Below are positions 46,201 to 56,897 of a stretch of 64,000 nt of DNA, piece after piece. Every line of letters starts with the position of its first letter. Positions within the stretch are counted from its first letter, which is position 1. Origin of the DNA: Methylotenera sp. (lineage in GTDB: Bacteria > Pseudomonadota > Gammaproteobacteria > Burkholderiales > Methylophilaceae). The DNA is taken from the NCBI GenBank assembly GCA_013141495.1, contig JABFQV010000008.1:1-64000 (forward strand), written 5' to 3'. Below the pieces are notes generated by a model. The model did no database searches. It saw only the letters and a program-made list of their open reading frames with translations, and was not told the origin of the DNA. A program made the position numbers and the translations under genes.

Positions 46201-46347
46201 TTTGGCTTGGTGCCACTGTTATTTGCTACCGGCCCAGGTTCAGAGATTCAAAAGCCGCTCGCCATTGTAGTGATTGGTGGTCTGGTGACCTCAACCGCAC
46301 TCACATTGGTCTTGCTGCCCATTTTTTATCGACGATTTTTTAAGTAG
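43288..46347 (+). CDS. czcA: CzcA-type heavy-metal RND efflux pump
   Basis: A 1019-residue proton/metal antiporter of the inner membrane with twelve membrane helices and two large periplasmic loops. The HME-RND signatures are seen: YQSLPIDAFPDVSSTQVKI near the start, GLTIAIGMLVDAAVVVVENV in TM4 (with the Asp and Glu of the proton relay), and FGLVPLLFATGPGSEIQKPLA at the end. The DxxxD...E TM4 pattern points to divalent metals (Zn/Co/Cd type) over copper, though the exact metal is uncertain. It overlaps the czcB stop codon. Confidence 0.93.
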   Translation: MLAKLIQFALTQRLLMLILTLGLAAAGALAYQSLPIDAFPDVSSTQVKIIIKAPGMTPEEVEARITAPIEVEMLGIPHQVGLRAVAKYALTDITVDFKDGTDIYWARQQVAERLNAVWSNLPADVSGGMAPLTTPLGEMFMFTVQSDTLSLQEKRSLLDWVIRPQLRTVPGVADVNALGGLVRSFEIVPDNARMYARGVAIDTLQSVLENNNRNGGAGRLSDGEGSLLVRAEGGFKTIDDVKNTIVRSEQGMSVRIADVADVRIGSLTRYGAVTSNGTGEVVEGLVLGLRGANAQKLVEGVKAKLAEIAPSLPKGTNIHVFYDRGNLVERAVHTVTKALLEAVVLVLILLVLFLGNFRAALTIAFILPLSALFTFLLMRNFDMSANLMSLGGLTIAIGMLVDAAVVVVENVVSHLADTKKAGSLPRMHIIYRAVREVSVPVTAGVLIIITVFLPLLTLQGLEGKLFTPVALTIMFALAGSLFLSLTVIPVLASFLLKEVSHEEPWLVRKALSVYEPILNWSLDHAKLIVIGAFVLLAVTGVVYTQIGKTFMPTMDEGDLIVGVEKLPSINLQQSLLTDMNVQRAILSQVPEVKGVFSRVGSDELGLDPMGLNQTDNFLILKPTSEWRMKTKEALIDELRKVMAQMPGLDYSFTQPIDMRVNEMILGVRGDLAIKIFGPDLKALDAKAQQIISILDSIKGSQDVYTPQNSGVQYLQIKIDRVAAGRLGLDIAEIENILLAQLEGKQVGVVQEAQKRTPVLLRGSVDLRASPSDFGNLMLTLSNGTNVPLSAVAKIEREEGPVKVDRERGVRMVVVTANIRNRDLVSFVDEARQRIDSEVKLEEGYSIKLGGQFENQQRAAARLAIVVPVAIGLIFLLLFATFGSIKQSLLILSNIPFAMIGGVFGLWISGEYLSVPASVGFIALLGIAVLNGVVMVSYFNLLAAQGMDQLSIVVEGAKRRLRPVLMTASIAAFGLVPLLFATGPGSEIQKPLAIVVIGGLVTSTALTLVLLPIFYRRFFK

Positions 46348-46356
46348 AGGTGGACT

Positions 46357-46695
46357 ATGACACAAGATACAACTTTGCAGAATTCAGTAGCGCAAGGTCT
46401 TTTAATTATCATTGCGCCACCTGATTTAGAAGAAACATTGATTGATATATTGTTGCAAAAAACCGAAATTTCCGGTTTTACAACCAGTAATGTGAGCGGC
46501 CATGGCAGTAGCCATGGCGAAGGTGTCGTCAAATTGAGTATCGCGGAGCAGGTGACAGGCAGGCAACGGCGGGTACAGTTTATGACGCATGCTGTGCTTG
46601 TTGATTTGCAAAACCTAGTGGCGAGCCTTAAAGTGCAATTTAAAAATACAGATATACACTATATATTGATGCCGATTGCAGAAATACCGGCGTGA
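46357..46695 (+). CDS. DUF3240 PII-like protein of the metal-efflux operon
   Basis: A 112-residue cytosolic protein of the DUF3240 family: IIIAPPDLEETLIDILLQKTEISGFTTSNVSGHGSSHGEG and EQVTGRQRRVQFMTHAVL are the family blocks, in a PII-like ferredoxin fold. DUF3240 genes regularly follow czcA/cusA genes, so it may sense metal or nucleotide and tune the pump. It starts after AGAGG, 9 bases downstream of czcA, and ends before a strong terminator. Confidence 0.88.
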   Translation: MTQDTTLQNSVAQGLLIIIAPPDLEETLIDILLQKTEISGFTTSNVSGHGSSHGEGVVKLSIAEQVTGRQRRVQFMTHAVLVDLQNLVASLKVQFKNTDIHYILMPIAEIPA

Positions 46696-46712
46696 TGTAG
46701 AAGTCAAATGAC

Positions 46713-46746
46713 AAACAAAAAGCCGCAGCAATGCGGCTTTTTGTTT
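46713..46746 (+). terminator. Terminator of the czcCBA operon
   Basis: ACAAAAAGCCGCA and TGCGGCTTTTTGT pair around GCAA with a built-in T-run, 18 bases after the DUF3240 stop. Confidence 0.92.
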
Positions 46747-46953
46747 ATGGTGCGTCCGTTAGGTTACCTCAGCTAGACTCATAATCTTTGTGTATATTTA
46801 CCTTGCATAGCCACGCATGGAAAGATACAGTTTAAATTAAATTAACGGTTAAGTTTGATGTAGGTCAAGTCATCTATTTGTGTGGGTAGCCAGCCAGATG
46901 ATGAGATAGTAGAATCGCCGTGCTTTTTTATAAATCAATAAGTTAAGTCTGAT

Positions 46954-48051
46954 ATGACCCAAAATTCCAGCGCCACAATTTTAATTGTTGATGACATGGC
47001 TGAAAATCTGCACGTGTTCAGCGAGTTGTTGCGTCCGCAATACCGTGTGTTGGCGGCTACATCAGGGCCGGTGGCGCTACGTATTGCCAATAGTTTGCCT
47101 AAGCCAGATTTAATTTTGCTTGATGTGATGATGCCGGAAATGGATGGTTACGAGGTGTTGCGCACACTGCAAGATAACGACGCTACCCGGAATATCCCCG
47201 TTATTTTTGTAACAGCGCTGGCAGAATCTTCAGATGAAGAGCTTGGCCTAAGGCTAGGTGCAGTCGATTATATTGCCAAGCCGATTAAGCCGTTGGTGGC
47301 ATTAGCACGTGTGCGCACGCAGCTTGAAGCCAAGCAGGCGCGTGATTGGTTGCAAAACCAAAATGTATTACTAGAGGCAGAGGTCGCCAAGCGCATGGCA
47401 GAAAATAACCTTACGCAACAAATTAGCATACGCGCGCTGGCGCATCTTGCTGAAATTCGTGACACTGAAACCGGTAATCACTTGCGCCGCACCCAAGGTT
47501 ATGTGCATTGTTTAGCCCTTAGCTTGAAGCAGCATCCGCGCTTTGCCGACACGCTCACTGACCGCTATATTGATTTACTCTCACGCTCCGCGCCATTGCA
47601 TGATATTGGCAAGGTTGGCATCCCTGATTACATCTTACTTAAACCCGGTAAGCTCACGCCAGAAGAATGGGCGATTATGCAGACGCATTCTAAAATGGGT
47701 AGCGATGCGATTGAAGCTGCTGAAAATGATTTTCAGGTAAAAATCCCTTTTTTAACCATTGCCAAACAGATCGCGCATTGGCATCACGAAAAATGGGATG
47801 GTACCGGTTACCCAGATGGTTTGGCTGGGGATGAAATCCCCGTTTGCGCGCGCATTATGGCGTTGGCAGATGTATTTGACGCGCTTACCTCGGCACGTGC
47901 CTATAAGGCGCCAATGCCTTATGCCGAAGCGCGTGACGTGATTATAGCTGGTAGCGGTAAGCACTTTGACCCTGACTTGGTTGAAGCTTTTATTGCGAAT
48001 TTTGATGAATTTTCTAAAATTGGCAGGCAGCTTGCAGATGCCGGCCAATAA
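46954..48051 (+). CDS. Response regulator with HD-GYP c-di-GMP phosphodiesterase domain
   Basis: A 365-residue RpfG-like protein. The receiver domain holds [10 protein letters not shown], phospho-acceptor [17 protein letters not shown] and YIAKPIKP. After a short coiled linker, the HD-GYP domain carries HDIGK (about 215) and [14 protein letters not shown] (about 275-288), so the metal site and GYP loop are intact. It should degrade c-di-GMP when phosphorylated. The gene ends about 40 bases before a giant hybrid kinase, its probable signalling partner. Confidence 0.95.
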   Translation: MTQNSSATILIVDDMAENLHVFSELLRPQYRVLAATSGPVALRIANSLPKPDLILLDVMMPEMDGYEVLRTLQDNDATRNIPVIFVTALAESSDEELGLRLGAVDYIAKPIKPLVALARVRTQLEAKQARDWLQNQNVLLEAEVAKRMAENNLTQQISIRALAHLAEIRDTETGNHLRRTQGYVHCLALSLKQHPRFADTLTDRYIDLLSRSAPLHDIGKVGIPDYILLKPGKLTPEEWAIMQTHSKMGSDAIEAAENDFQVKIPFLTIAKQIAHWHHEKWDGTGYPDGLAGDEIPVCARIMALADVFDALTSARAYKAPMPYAEARDVIIAGSGKHFDPDLVEAFIANFDEFSKIGRQLADAGQ

Positions 48052-48095
48052 GCCTTGTTGGCACCAATGAATACCAATCTATTGAAAGTGTGGCG

Positions 48096-51000
48096 ATGAG
48101 TCAACATCAGGCCTCAGCACATGAGGCACAAGGCGCAAACCTAGCTGTTGCCCGCGAGCAACGACGGGCTATTTTAAAGCCAGTGTTGATTTACGCCATA
48201 TTTGCAGGTCTTTGGATACTGTTTTCAGATCATTTAGTTGTACACCTGTTTAGTGACCCTGAGCAGATGGCGCTTGCCGGCACCATTAAAGGCTGGCTAT
48301 TTGTACTTGTGACTACGGGCTTGCTGTATTTATTGCTTGGCAGTTGGGCTGAAAAACTAAGTTCAGCAACATCTAGGCTTGGTGTGACAAATACAAAGCC
48401 ACCTATCGCTCGGATTAGCTTCATTTTTATTGCATTAACTTTAGTGGCACCATTGACTGGGGTGTTATTTGTTAGCTTACAAACGCCAGCGGTTGAAAAA
48501 AAAGCTTATCAAGATTTAGAAGTTGTCGTGCGGCTTAAAGCCGAACAAATTGAAAACTGGTTAACAGAGCAAAATAGTGATGCCAAAGGGTTAACCGCAT
48601 CAGTGGGGCTAAATAATCGCATACATAAAGTAGCACAAGGCAGGGCAAGCGCACTAGAGCGAGGCCTGATTTTAGAACGGTTTAAAAGCTTCATTGCCGA
48701 TGAATCCTATCACAGTATTTTGCTGTTGGATCAGCAAGGTAATGTGCTGTTAGCTCAGGGTGAGCCTTTAGCGTTAACTCCGGAAATACGTGATTTAAAT
48801 ACACGGGCTATTCGTAGTATGCAGCTACAACGCAGTCAGCTGTTTCAAGATGAAGCCGGCAAAGCGCGCATAGATTGGCTGTTGCCGGTGGTGGTGAAAG
48901 AGGTGCAAGGGGAGCATGCGGTAGCCAGCATCTTATTGAGTACTGTGGCCGATGAGTTTTTGTACCCGCTGATTCAAACCTGGCCTAGCGCAAGTGCCAG
49001 TGCAGAAACACTATTAACGCGCCGAGATGGTAATGCCGTCATGTATTTGAATGAATTGCGGCACCGTAAACATACCGCGTTTATCCTGAAGTTCCCGCTT
49101 GATCATCCAACACTTCCTGCTGCGATTGCAGTCAATGCAAATAAGCCCGGCCATTTTTTTGGCACAGATTATCGTGGCGTTAAGGTGCTATCAACGTATC
49201 GTCCTATTACTGGCACTGATTGGATGCTGGTGGCTGAAATCGACCGTGATGAAGTGTTCACGCCACTTTGGCATAGTATGTACTGGATCAGTTTAATCGC
49301 GTTTGCCGCCGTCGCCAGCATTATGATGGCGCTATGGTTATTGTGGCGTCAACAGCAGCGCACGCAGCAGTTAACCCTGCTGGCACAAAAGTCGCAGAGC
49401 AATCAGCTAGTGGCTTCGATTGCGGATAACTCTTCAGATGCAATTTTTATTAAAGACCTTGCCGGGCGTTATTTGCTGGTTAACCCAACGGCGGCGATTG
49501 CGTTAGGGGCTAGCTCTGAATATATTTTAGGTAAAACAGATGACGAGTTGCTCGCCCCAGGGCAAGCAGAAATGCTTAGAGCCAATGATCTGCGCACAGT
49601 AGAAAGCGGCGTATTAAATACTTATGAAGAAAACGTCACTACGCCTGACGGAGTGCGCACTTACTCAGCCGCTAAAGGTGTAATACGCGATGCGCAAGGT
49701 AACGTGACCGCCTTGTTTGGTATCTCACGTGATATGACTGAGCGCAAGGTAATGGAGGATATGCTGCAAGAAAAGGCGTTCCGCCTTAACGAGGCAGAAC
49801 GCATTGCAAATTTAGGTAGCTGGTCACTAAACCATGAAACTGGTGGGTTGACATGGAGTGACCACATTTACCAATTGTTTGAAATGAGCCCAGAGAAGTT
49901 CAGCGCAACTTATGCCGCGTTTTTAAACGCGATTCATCCGGATGATCGTGATGCTGTTAACGCTGCTTATGCAAACTCGCTTAAAACGCAAACTCCATAC
50001 AACATTACGCATCGTTTATTGATGGCAGATGGCCGCATTAAGTGGGTAGATGAACGGTGCGACACAAAATTTGATGAGGCAGGCAAGCCATTGGTTTCAC
50101 ACGGTACTGTGCAAGATATTACTGCGCATATTCAAGCTGAAGCCGAAATTGCAACGGCGCGCGATTTATTGCTAAAAGTGATCGATACCGCGCCAATCCG
50201 GGTGTTTTGGAAAGATAGTCACTTACGCTACCTGGGTTGTAATACATTATTTGCACAAGATGCAGGCTGGGCAAGGCCCGAAGATATAATCGGCAAAGAT
50301 GACTTTCAAATGGCGTGGGCCGAACAAGCTGAGCTGTATCGTCGTGATGACTTTGAGGTGATGGCAGGTGGGGTTGCCAAGTTAAATTATATTGAGCCAC
50401 AAACCACTAAAAGTGGCGATAGTATTTGGTTAAGCACCTCTAAAGTGCCACTTAAAAATATCCATGGTGAAACCATCGGCTTGCTAGGGATTTATGAAGA
50501 TGTCACTGAGCACCAGCAAGCCGAAGATAAAATAAAACTGCTGTCACAGTTATACGCATTGCTGAGTTACTGTAATCAAGCGATTGTGCGTAGTGATAAT
50601 CAGCAGGATTTATTTCAGCGTATTTGTGATGCCGCAGTAAAGTTTGGTAGTTTGAAAATGGCGTGGATTGGCTTGACCGATACTGAAAGCAGCTTGATTA
50701 AGCCCGTTGCTATTTGTGGCGATGTACATGGTTATTTACAGGATATTCAAATTTCGGTTGATGCCAACAGTCCTTTTGGGCAAGGACCTACCGGCGTTTC
50801 TGTTCGTGAAAATCACCCCGTTTTTGTGCAGGATTTTCTTCATGATCCCCGCACATCCGCTTGGCATGAGCGCGGTGAAAACTCGGGCTTGCATGCTTCA
50901 GCCTCTCTGCCGTTGCGTTGCCATGGGCTAACGATAGGCGCTTTTACTTTGTATGCCGGTGAAATTAACGCCTTTGATGATGACGTGCAGAGTTTGCTGA

Positions 51001-54000
51001 TTGAAATGGCGAATGACATTAGTTTTGCGCTCGAAAGCTTTGCACGTGAAGAGGCGCGCCTTGATATGGAATTTGCGTTGCAAAACTCTGAGGAGCGTTT
51101 GCAACTGGTGTTGCGTGGCTCGCGTGATGCACCGTGGGACTGGAATCTTGAAAATAATGATCTGTATTACTCACCACACTGGTGGGCGATGCTGGGCTAC
51201 GAGATCAATGAACTAGCTACGGGTGATCATTTATGGCAACAGATTGTGCATCCAGACGACTTGGACAAAGTGAATCAGGCCTTTGATACGGTCATCAAGG
51301 GCGGCTCCGACACTTATGAACTTGAATTTAGAATGCAACACAAAGATGGGCATTATGTGCCTGTGCTTTCACGCGGCTTTATTTTGCGAGATGAGCATGG
51401 CACGCCGCTACGGGTATCTGGTACCAATACCGATTTAACCGAGCGTAAGCAAATGGAGGCCGCACGAGAAAGTGCCTTGACCTTGTTGCAAAAAGTGACC
51501 AACCGCGTACCAGGCATGGTGTATCAGTATCGTTTGCGTCGCGATGGTGCGGCTTGTTTTCCGTATGCGAGTGAAGGTATTCGCGATGTCTATCATGTTA
51601 ATCCAGAAGACGTGCTTGAAGATGCCTCTCCGGTGTTGTCTATTATTCATCCCGATGATTTTGAAAATGTTGTTGCGTCGATTCAACAGTCGGCACAAGA
51701 CCTGACACTATGGCGACATGAGTATCGAGTGAGGTATGAGGATGGAGCGATACGCTGGCTCTTGGGTAGCGCCTTGCCAGAAGCTGAGGCCGATGGTTCA
51801 GTGCTTTGGCATGGTTTTATCTCTGATATTACAGCGCGCAAGGCGGATGAAGAGCAACTGCGTAAGTTTGCTCGGGCCGTTGAGCAAACGCCTGAGAGTG
51901 TCGTGATTACTAACGTTGATGCTGAAATTGAATATGTAAATGAGGCTTTTGTGCAGGCAACTGGCTACGGTCGTGACGAGGTCATCGGTAAAAATCCTAA
52001 AATTTTACATTCAGGAAAAACGCCGCAAGCAACTTATACCTCTATGTGGGCTGAGTTAAGCCAAGGTCGGCCATGGAAGGGTGAATTTATCAATTGTCGC
52101 AAAGATGGTAGCGAGTACACCGAGTTTGCGATTATCACACCGTTGCGTGAGGCTGATGGATCTATTAAAAAATACGTGGCGGTAAAAGAGGATATTACCG
52201 AGAAAAAACGTATCGGCATCGAATTAGACCAACACAGAAACCATTTGCAAGGCTTGGTAGATAGCCGTACTTTTGAGCTGATTCAAGCCCGTGAGCAAGC
52301 CGAGGCTGCTAATCAGGCTAAAAGTGCATTTTTAGCCAATATGAGCCATGAGATTCGTACCCCCATGAATGCGATTATTGGGCTGACGCATTTGTTACGT
52401 CGTGCGGGTGCAACGCCGCACCAAGCTGAGCGTTTAGATAAAATTGATAGTGCCGGACGGCATTTGTTAACCATTATTAACGATATTCTCGATTTGTCTA
52501 AAATTGAATCAGGCCGGTTGCAGTTGGAGCATACCGATTTTAATCTTTCTGACATCCTTGGCAACATTGAGTCAATTATTGGTGAAACTGCACGTAATAA
52601 AGGTCTGCGTCTTGAAATTGATAAAGGTGACGTGCCGCAGTCGCTTCGTGGCGACCCTACTCGTTTGCGCCAAGCTTTGCTTAACTATGCTGCTAATGCG
52701 ATTAAATTTACCGATAAAGGTTTGGTGATTTTACGCGCCAAATTATTAGAAGATGGTGGGGATGACCTGCTGGTGCGCTTTGAGGTGCAAGACACCGGTA
52801 TTGGCATTAGCCCGGATAAAGCTGAAAAATTATTTCAAGCCTTTGAGCAAGCAGATAGCACTATTACACGTAAGTATGGCGGTACCGGCTTAGGGCTTGC
52901 CATTACACGCCGCTTGGCGAACATGATGGGTGGCGAAGTTGGCGTTAATAGCAAACCGGAAAGTGGCAGCACCTTTTGGTTTACGGCCAGGTTACAACGT
53001 GGCCAACAAAAGCCGATTGCAAGCTCGAACACGGCTAGTGAGCGTGATGCTGAAGCATTGCTACGTCTATATCATCGCGGTGCAAAAGTGTTGCTTGCCG
53101 ATGATAGTGAAGTCAACCGTGAAGTTGCGATAGAGATGTTGCAAAGTACGGGTATTGATTTAGAAGCAGTGGGCGATGGCGCGCAAGCGGTAGAAAAAGT
53201 GAAGGCGCACCACTATGATTTGATTTTAATGGATATCCACATGCCGAACATGAACGGCTTGCAAGCAACAAGTGTTATTCGTCAATTATCGGGCTATGAA
53301 GTCACCCCTATTATTGCAATGACAGCCAACGCTTTTGATGAGGATCGGCTAGCCTGTTTTGATGCTGGCATGAGTGATTTTATTGCTAAGCCGGTAGAGC
53401 CTAATTACCTTTACGCTACTTTGCTAAAATGGTTGTCATCCAGTAATAAGCTCAGCGTAGAGCCGCCTCTGCTTGCAACCAATAGCGACATTGAAAAACC
53501 ATTGGCGATCATCCAAGAAACGCAAGTGAAGGCCGTCACTCACAGCCATAGTTTGAGCATTCAAGAGGCTTTGCTGCAGTTAACCAGCCTGCCCGGCATG
53601 GATGTGGCACAAGGACTGGAGGCGCTACGCGGAAACGCCGAGAAATATGTCAGCTTGCTGGCGAGCTTTATTGATACGCATGCAGATAGCGTGTCGCAAC
53701 TAAAAGCATTGCTAGCTAAAGGAGAACTTACTGCGGCACAGCATTTAGCGCATGCGATAAAAGGTACGGCAGCAACTTTGGGTGCAACAGGCTTGGCAGC
53801 GGCAGCCGCTGAGTTAGAAAACTTATTGCGTTTGAGCCCAAGTAAAGCGCTTAATCAAGCCGCAGTGGCTACTCATGTTGAAGCCATCAATCATACGCTT
53901 ATCACCATTGCCGCCACGCTGCCTTCAACCATAGCGGCGCCAATAGCCGTAGATGTTGAAATGCCAACGCTCAAAGTGTTAAAAGCTTTGCTTGATGAGC

Positions 54001-54203
54001 TAGACGTACTGCTGGAAAGAAGCGACACCGCCGCCATTGCGTTTTTTGATAGCCACGCCGACGCCTTGCATGCGGCGTTGGGTGAGCCGTGCCTAGCTTT
54101 GGCACATGAACTTAAAAAGTTCTCATTTGAAACCGCGCGTGAAATTCTGCAAAAAATGATGTCTTCTATCGCGGGTATTGAAGATAATGATACTGCTTTG
54201 TAG
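48096..54203 (+). CDS. Giant hybrid sensor histidine kinase (dCache-like, multiple PAS, GAF, REC, HPt)
   Basis: A 2035-residue membrane kinase. There are three N-terminal hydrophobic segments (about 30-50, 66-86, 108-130), a periplasmic sensor of about 260 residues and another span near 400-420. Serial PAS domains follow (first at about 444, [16 protein letters not shown]), then a GAF domain near 838-990 and further PAS domains including [21 protein letters not shown]. HisKA is [18 protein letters not shown] (about 1411). Then come the ATPase, a receiver with [13 protein letters not shown] (about 1710) and an HPt with [14 protein letters not shown] (about 1883). All phosphorelay residues are present. 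ATG at 48096 preferred; GTG at 48090 possible. Confidence 0.9.
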   Translation: MSQHQASAHEAQGANLAVAREQRRAILKPVLIYAIFAGLWILFSDHLVVHLFSDPEQMALAGTIKGWLFVLVTTGLLYLLLGSWAEKLSSATSRLGVTNTKPPIARISFIFIALTLVAPLTGVLFVSLQTPAVEKKAYQDLEVVVRLKAEQIENWLTEQNSDAKGLTASVGLNNRIHKVAQGRASALERGLILERFKSFIADESYHSILLLDQQGNVLLAQGEPLALTPEIRDLNTRAIRSMQLQRSQLFQDEAGKARIDWLLPVVVKEVQGEHAVASILLSTVADEFLYPLIQTWPSASASAETLLTRRDGNAVMYLNELRHRKHTAFILKFPLDHPTLPAAIAVNANKPGHFFGTDYRGVKVLSTYRPITGTDWMLVAEIDRDEVFTPLWHSMYWISLIAFAAVASIMMALWLLWRQQQRTQQLTLLAQKSQSNQLVASIADNSSDAIFIKDLAGRYLLVNPTAAIALGASSEYILGKTDDELLAPGQAEMLRANDLRTVESGVLNTYEENVTTPDGVRTYSAAKGVIRDAQGNVTALFGISRDMTERKVMEDMLQEKAFRLNEAERIANLGSWSLNHETGGLTWSDHIYQLFEMSPEKFSATYAAFLNAIHPDDRDAVNAAYANSLKTQTPYNITHRLLMADGRIKWVDERCDTKFDEAGKPLVSHGTVQDITAHIQAEAEIATARDLLLKVIDTAPIRVFWKDSHLRYLGCNTLFAQDAGWARPEDIIGKDDFQMAWAEQAELYRRDDFEVMAGGVAKLNYIEPQTTKSGDSIWLSTSKVPLKNIHGETIGLLGIYEDVTEHQQAEDKIKLLSQLYALLSYCNQAIVRSDNQQDLFQRICDAAVKFGSLKMAWIGLTDTESSLIKPVAICGDVHGYLQDIQISVDANSPFGQGPTGVSVRENHPVFVQDFLHDPRTSAWHERGENSGLHASASLPLRCHGLTIGAFTLYAGEINAFDDDVQSLLIEMANDISFALESFAREEARLDMEFALQNSEERLQLVLRGSRDAPWDWNLENNDLYYSPHWWAMLGYEINELATGDHLWQQIVHPDDLDKVNQAFDTVIKGGSDTYELEFRMQHKDGHYVPVLSRGFILRDEHGTPLRVSGTNTDLTERKQMEAARESALTLLQKVTNRVPGMVYQYRLRRDGAACFPYASEGIRDVYHVNPEDVLEDASPVLSIIHPDDFENVVASIQQSAQDLTLWRHEYRVRYEDGAIRWLLGSALPEAEADGSVLWHGFISDITARKADEEQLRKFARAVEQTPESVVITNVDAEIEYVNEAFVQATGYGRDEVIGKNPKILHSGKTPQATYTSMWAELSQGRPWKGEFINCRKDGSEYTEFAIITPLREADGSIKKYVAVKEDITEKKRIGIELDQHRNHLQGLVDSRTFELIQAREQAEAANQAKSAFLANMSHEIRTPMNAIIGLTHLLRRAGATPHQAERLDKIDSAGRHLLTIINDILDLSKIESGRLQLEHTDFNLSDILGNIESIIGETARNKGLRLEIDKGDVPQSLRGDPTRLRQALLNYAANAIKFTDKGLVILRAKLLEDGGDDLLVRFEVQDTGIGISPDKAEKLFQAFEQADSTITRKYGGTGLGLAITRRLANMMGGEVGVNSKPESGSTFWFTARLQRGQQKPIASSNTASERDAEALLRLYHRGAKVLLADDSEVNREVAIEMLQSTGIDLEAVGDGAQAVEKVKAHHYDLILMDIHMPNMNGLQATSVIRQLSGYEVTPIIAMTANAFDEDRLACFDAGMSDFIAKPVEPNYLYATLLKWLSSSNKLSVEPPLLATNSDIEKPLAIIQETQVKAVTHSHSLSIQEALLQLTSLPGMDVAQGLEALRGNAEKYVSLLASFIDTHADSVSQLKALLAKGELTAAQHLAHAIKGTAATLGATGLAAAAAELENLLRLSPSKALNQAAVATHVEAINHTLITIAATLPSTIAAPIAVDVEMPTLKVLKALLDELDVLLERSDTAAIAFFDSHADALHAALGEPCLALAHELKKFSFETAREILQKMMSSIAGIEDNDTAL

Positions 54204-54291
54204 GTGCTTGATCATTGATGTGTTTACCATGGGATTGGTCAATCGCTTGATTGAAGATAATAATGACATTAAACATGAACGCAGCTAAAAC

Positions 54292-56880
54292 ATGAGTACA
54301 CCTAGCACTTTTGCACGTAACCTCTGGCTGACGTTGGGCATGCTTGCCATGGTCACCATTGCCTTTACTATTTACGTTTGGGCAGAAAAACAGATTGATC
54401 GCGCGAACGAGATGCGGCATCAATCCTTTTTGTTAGCTAACGAACTTCGTCAATCCTCAGATGACTTGACCAACATGGTGCGCATTTATGCAGTTACAGG
54501 TAACCCGCTTTACAAAAACTATTATCAGGAAATTCTGGACATTCGGGATGGCAAAAAACCGCGCCAAAAGCAATATCAGCAAGCGTATTGGACTTTTGTG
54601 ATAGCTGATGGCAAGCCGCAACACGCTGATAACCAGCAAGCTGTGGCGCTGCTGGACTTGATGCGGCAAGCAGGCTTTACACAGCAAGAGTTGAATCGGC
54701 TGATAAAAGCCAAGCAGAATTCGGATGATTTAACCGCCTTAGAACGCGAGGCAATGCGCTTGGTGGTAGCATCGCAACCAGATGTTGCGCTGAACAAAGC
54801 GAGCGCACTCAATATGCTGCATGATGAAAAATACCATCAGCTAAAAGCGACCATTATGAAGCCTATCGACGAGGTGTACACCATGATGGGCGAGCGTACG
54901 CTCAAGCTGATTCATGCCGCTGAGGTGATTGCATTGGTCTTGCGCATTTTATTGATCCTATTCGCTTTAGGCTTGGTGTTAAGCCGCAAACGCACCTACA
55001 ACGCGTTAAAGGCCACATTAGGTGGCTCGGTGGATGAAGTGCAGGCGCAGATCGCCAAAATAGGATCAGAGGATTTAACCTCTGCATTTGTGGTGGACGA
55101 TGCTACGCAAAACAGCGTGCTGGGCTGGATAGCTAAAAAACAGGCTAAGCTTATTGAGGTTGAGCGCGAGCGTAAGCTCGGTGAGGCTAAGCTGATAGAA
55201 AGAGAATCACACCTGCGTGCCATTATTGATAACGAGCCGGAGTGCATCAAAATTGTGGATGCACAAGGACGCCTGCGGGAGATGAATCCGGCTGGCTTGG
55301 CAATGATTGAAGCCGATTCATTAGAGCAGGTTGTCGGACATGCAGTGACCAATGTGATTACGCCAGAATATCGTACAGCTTTTACTGATATGCATAAAAG
55401 AGTGTTGGCTGGCGAATCCATGCAATTGGAATTTGAGGTGATTGGGCTTAAAGGTGGCCGTCGCTGGCTAGAAACGCATGCCGTCCCGATGCAAGAAGGG
55501 GGTGAAACTCTGCATTTGGCAGTGACTCGAGATGTGACGCTACGCAAGGCTGCTGCTGAAAAAATAGAGAGCCTAGCCTTTTACGACCCTTTGACGCACT
55601 TACCTAATCGGCGCCTGCTGGTTGATCGGCTAAATCAGGCACTGTCTGCCAGTACGCGTTTGGACAAAGATGGTGCATTGCTGTTTCTTGATTTAGACCA
55701 CTTTAAAACACTCAACGACACGGTAGGGCACGATACTGGCGACTTGTTATTGCAGCAGGTCGCCGAACGCCTGATTGCCAGTGTGCGCGAGGGCGATACG
55801 GTTGCGCGTATTGGCGGTGATGAGTTCGTGGTGATGCTGGAAAACCTGAACGGGTCATTGCTTGAAGCCGCCGCGCAAGCAGAAGTGATTGGTCGAAAAA
55901 TTCTTAATGCCCTTAATATGCCTTATCAACTGGCGGGGTATGAATATCAAAGTACTGCTAGTATTGGCGTGGCGCTTTTTAGTACCCATGACCAATCCCA
56001 AGAAGAAATGCTCAAACATGCGGATATCGCCATGTATCAGGCTAAAAAGTCAGGCCGCAATGCATTAAGATTTTTTGACCCCTTGATGCAAGAGGCGGTT
56101 AATACACGTGCAGAGCTCGAGCGTGAGTTACGTAAAGCGCTTGAGTTGCAACAATTTGCCCTTTATTACCAAACGCAGGTGGATAGCGCTGGGCGCGCAG
56201 TGGGTGCTGAGGCCTTAATCCGTTGGCTACACCCGGAACGCGGCTTGGTACCGCCGTTTCAGTTTATTCCGTTAGCTGAAGAAACGCGGTTAATTGTTAA
56301 AATCGGGCAATGGGTGCTAGATGCAGCATGTGCGCAACTTAAAGCGTGGCAGCAAGATGTGCTCACGCAACACCTTACATTGTCAATTAATGTCAGTGCT
56401 AAACAGTTTCACCAAGCTGATTTTGTGAGCCAAGTTCAATGCGCCGCTCAGCGCCACAGCATTAACCCGACCTTACTTAAATTGGAGTTAACAGAAAGCA
56501 TTCTGCTAGAGCATGTTGCCGACACCATTGCCATCATGAATGCGCTGAAGGATATCGGTGTCCGTTTTTCATTAGATGATTTTGGTACGGGATATTCATC
56601 CTTGCAATATCTCAAGCAATTGCCATTGGATCAGCTCAAGATAGACCAATCATTTGTACGTGATATTGCCATGGATAGCAGTGATGAAGCTATTATTCGT
56701 ACCATTATCGTGATGGCGCATACGCTAAACTTGAATGTGATTGCCGAAGGGGTTGAGTCTGAAGCGCAAAAAAGCCTGCTAATGGATAGTGGATGCAAAT
56801 TTTATCAGGGTTATTTGTTCAGCCAGCCTGTACCTATTGAGCAGTTTGAAGCGCTGTTAAAGCTGGGCGAGTCAGACTGA
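54292..56880 (+). CDS. PAS-GGDEF-EAL c-di-GMP turnover protein
   Basis: An 862-residue membrane protein with spans near 9-29 and 208-228 enclosing a helical periplasmic sensor, a PAS domain (about 303-420), a GGDEF domain with RIGGDEF (about 506) and I-site REGD, then an EAL domain from about 640 (AEALIRW, SINVSAKQF, LELTES, DDFGTGYSSLQYLKQLPLDQLKIDQSFV). Both catalytic motif sets look intact, so it may be bifunctional. It lies 88 bases after the hybrid kinase and next to the flagellar regulators on the other strand, suggesting motility control. Confidence 0.93.
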   Translation: MSTPSTFARNLWLTLGMLAMVTIAFTIYVWAEKQIDRANEMRHQSFLLANELRQSSDDLTNMVRIYAVTGNPLYKNYYQEILDIRDGKKPRQKQYQQAYWTFVIADGKPQHADNQQAVALLDLMRQAGFTQQELNRLIKAKQNSDDLTALEREAMRLVVASQPDVALNKASALNMLHDEKYHQLKATIMKPIDEVYTMMGERTLKLIHAAEVIALVLRILLILFALGLVLSRKRTYNALKATLGGSVDEVQAQIAKIGSEDLTSAFVVDDATQNSVLGWIAKKQAKLIEVERERKLGEAKLIERESHLRAIIDNEPECIKIVDAQGRLREMNPAGLAMIEADSLEQVVGHAVTNVITPEYRTAFTDMHKRVLAGESMQLEFEVIGLKGGRRWLETHAVPMQEGGETLHLAVTRDVTLRKAAAEKIESLAFYDPLTHLPNRRLLVDRLNQALSASTRLDKDGALLFLDLDHFKTLNDTVGHDTGDLLLQQVAERLIASVREGDTVARIGGDEFVVMLENLNGSLLEAAAQAEVIGRKILNALNMPYQLAGYEYQSTASIGVALFSTHDQSQEEMLKHADIAMYQAKKSGRNALRFFDPLMQEAVNTRAELERELRKALELQQFALYYQTQVDSAGRAVGAEALIRWLHPERGLVPPFQFIPLAEETRLIVKIGQWVLDAACAQLKAWQQDVLTQHLTLSINVSAKQFHQADFVSQVQCAAQRHSINPTLLKLELTESILLEHVADTIAIMNALKDIGVRFSLDDFGTGYSSLQYLKQLPLDQLKIDQSFVRDIAMDSSDEAIIRTIIVMAHTLNLNVIAEGVESEAQKSLLMDSGCKFYQGYLFSQPVPIEQFEALLKLGESD

Positions 56881-56897
56881 ATTTTTCAGGTTGCAAC

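Noticed and set aside
54996-55547. 183-residue minus-strand ORF inside the GGDEF-EAL gene
   Set aside because: Antisense shadow of recognisable PAS sequence on the plus strand; no start signal.
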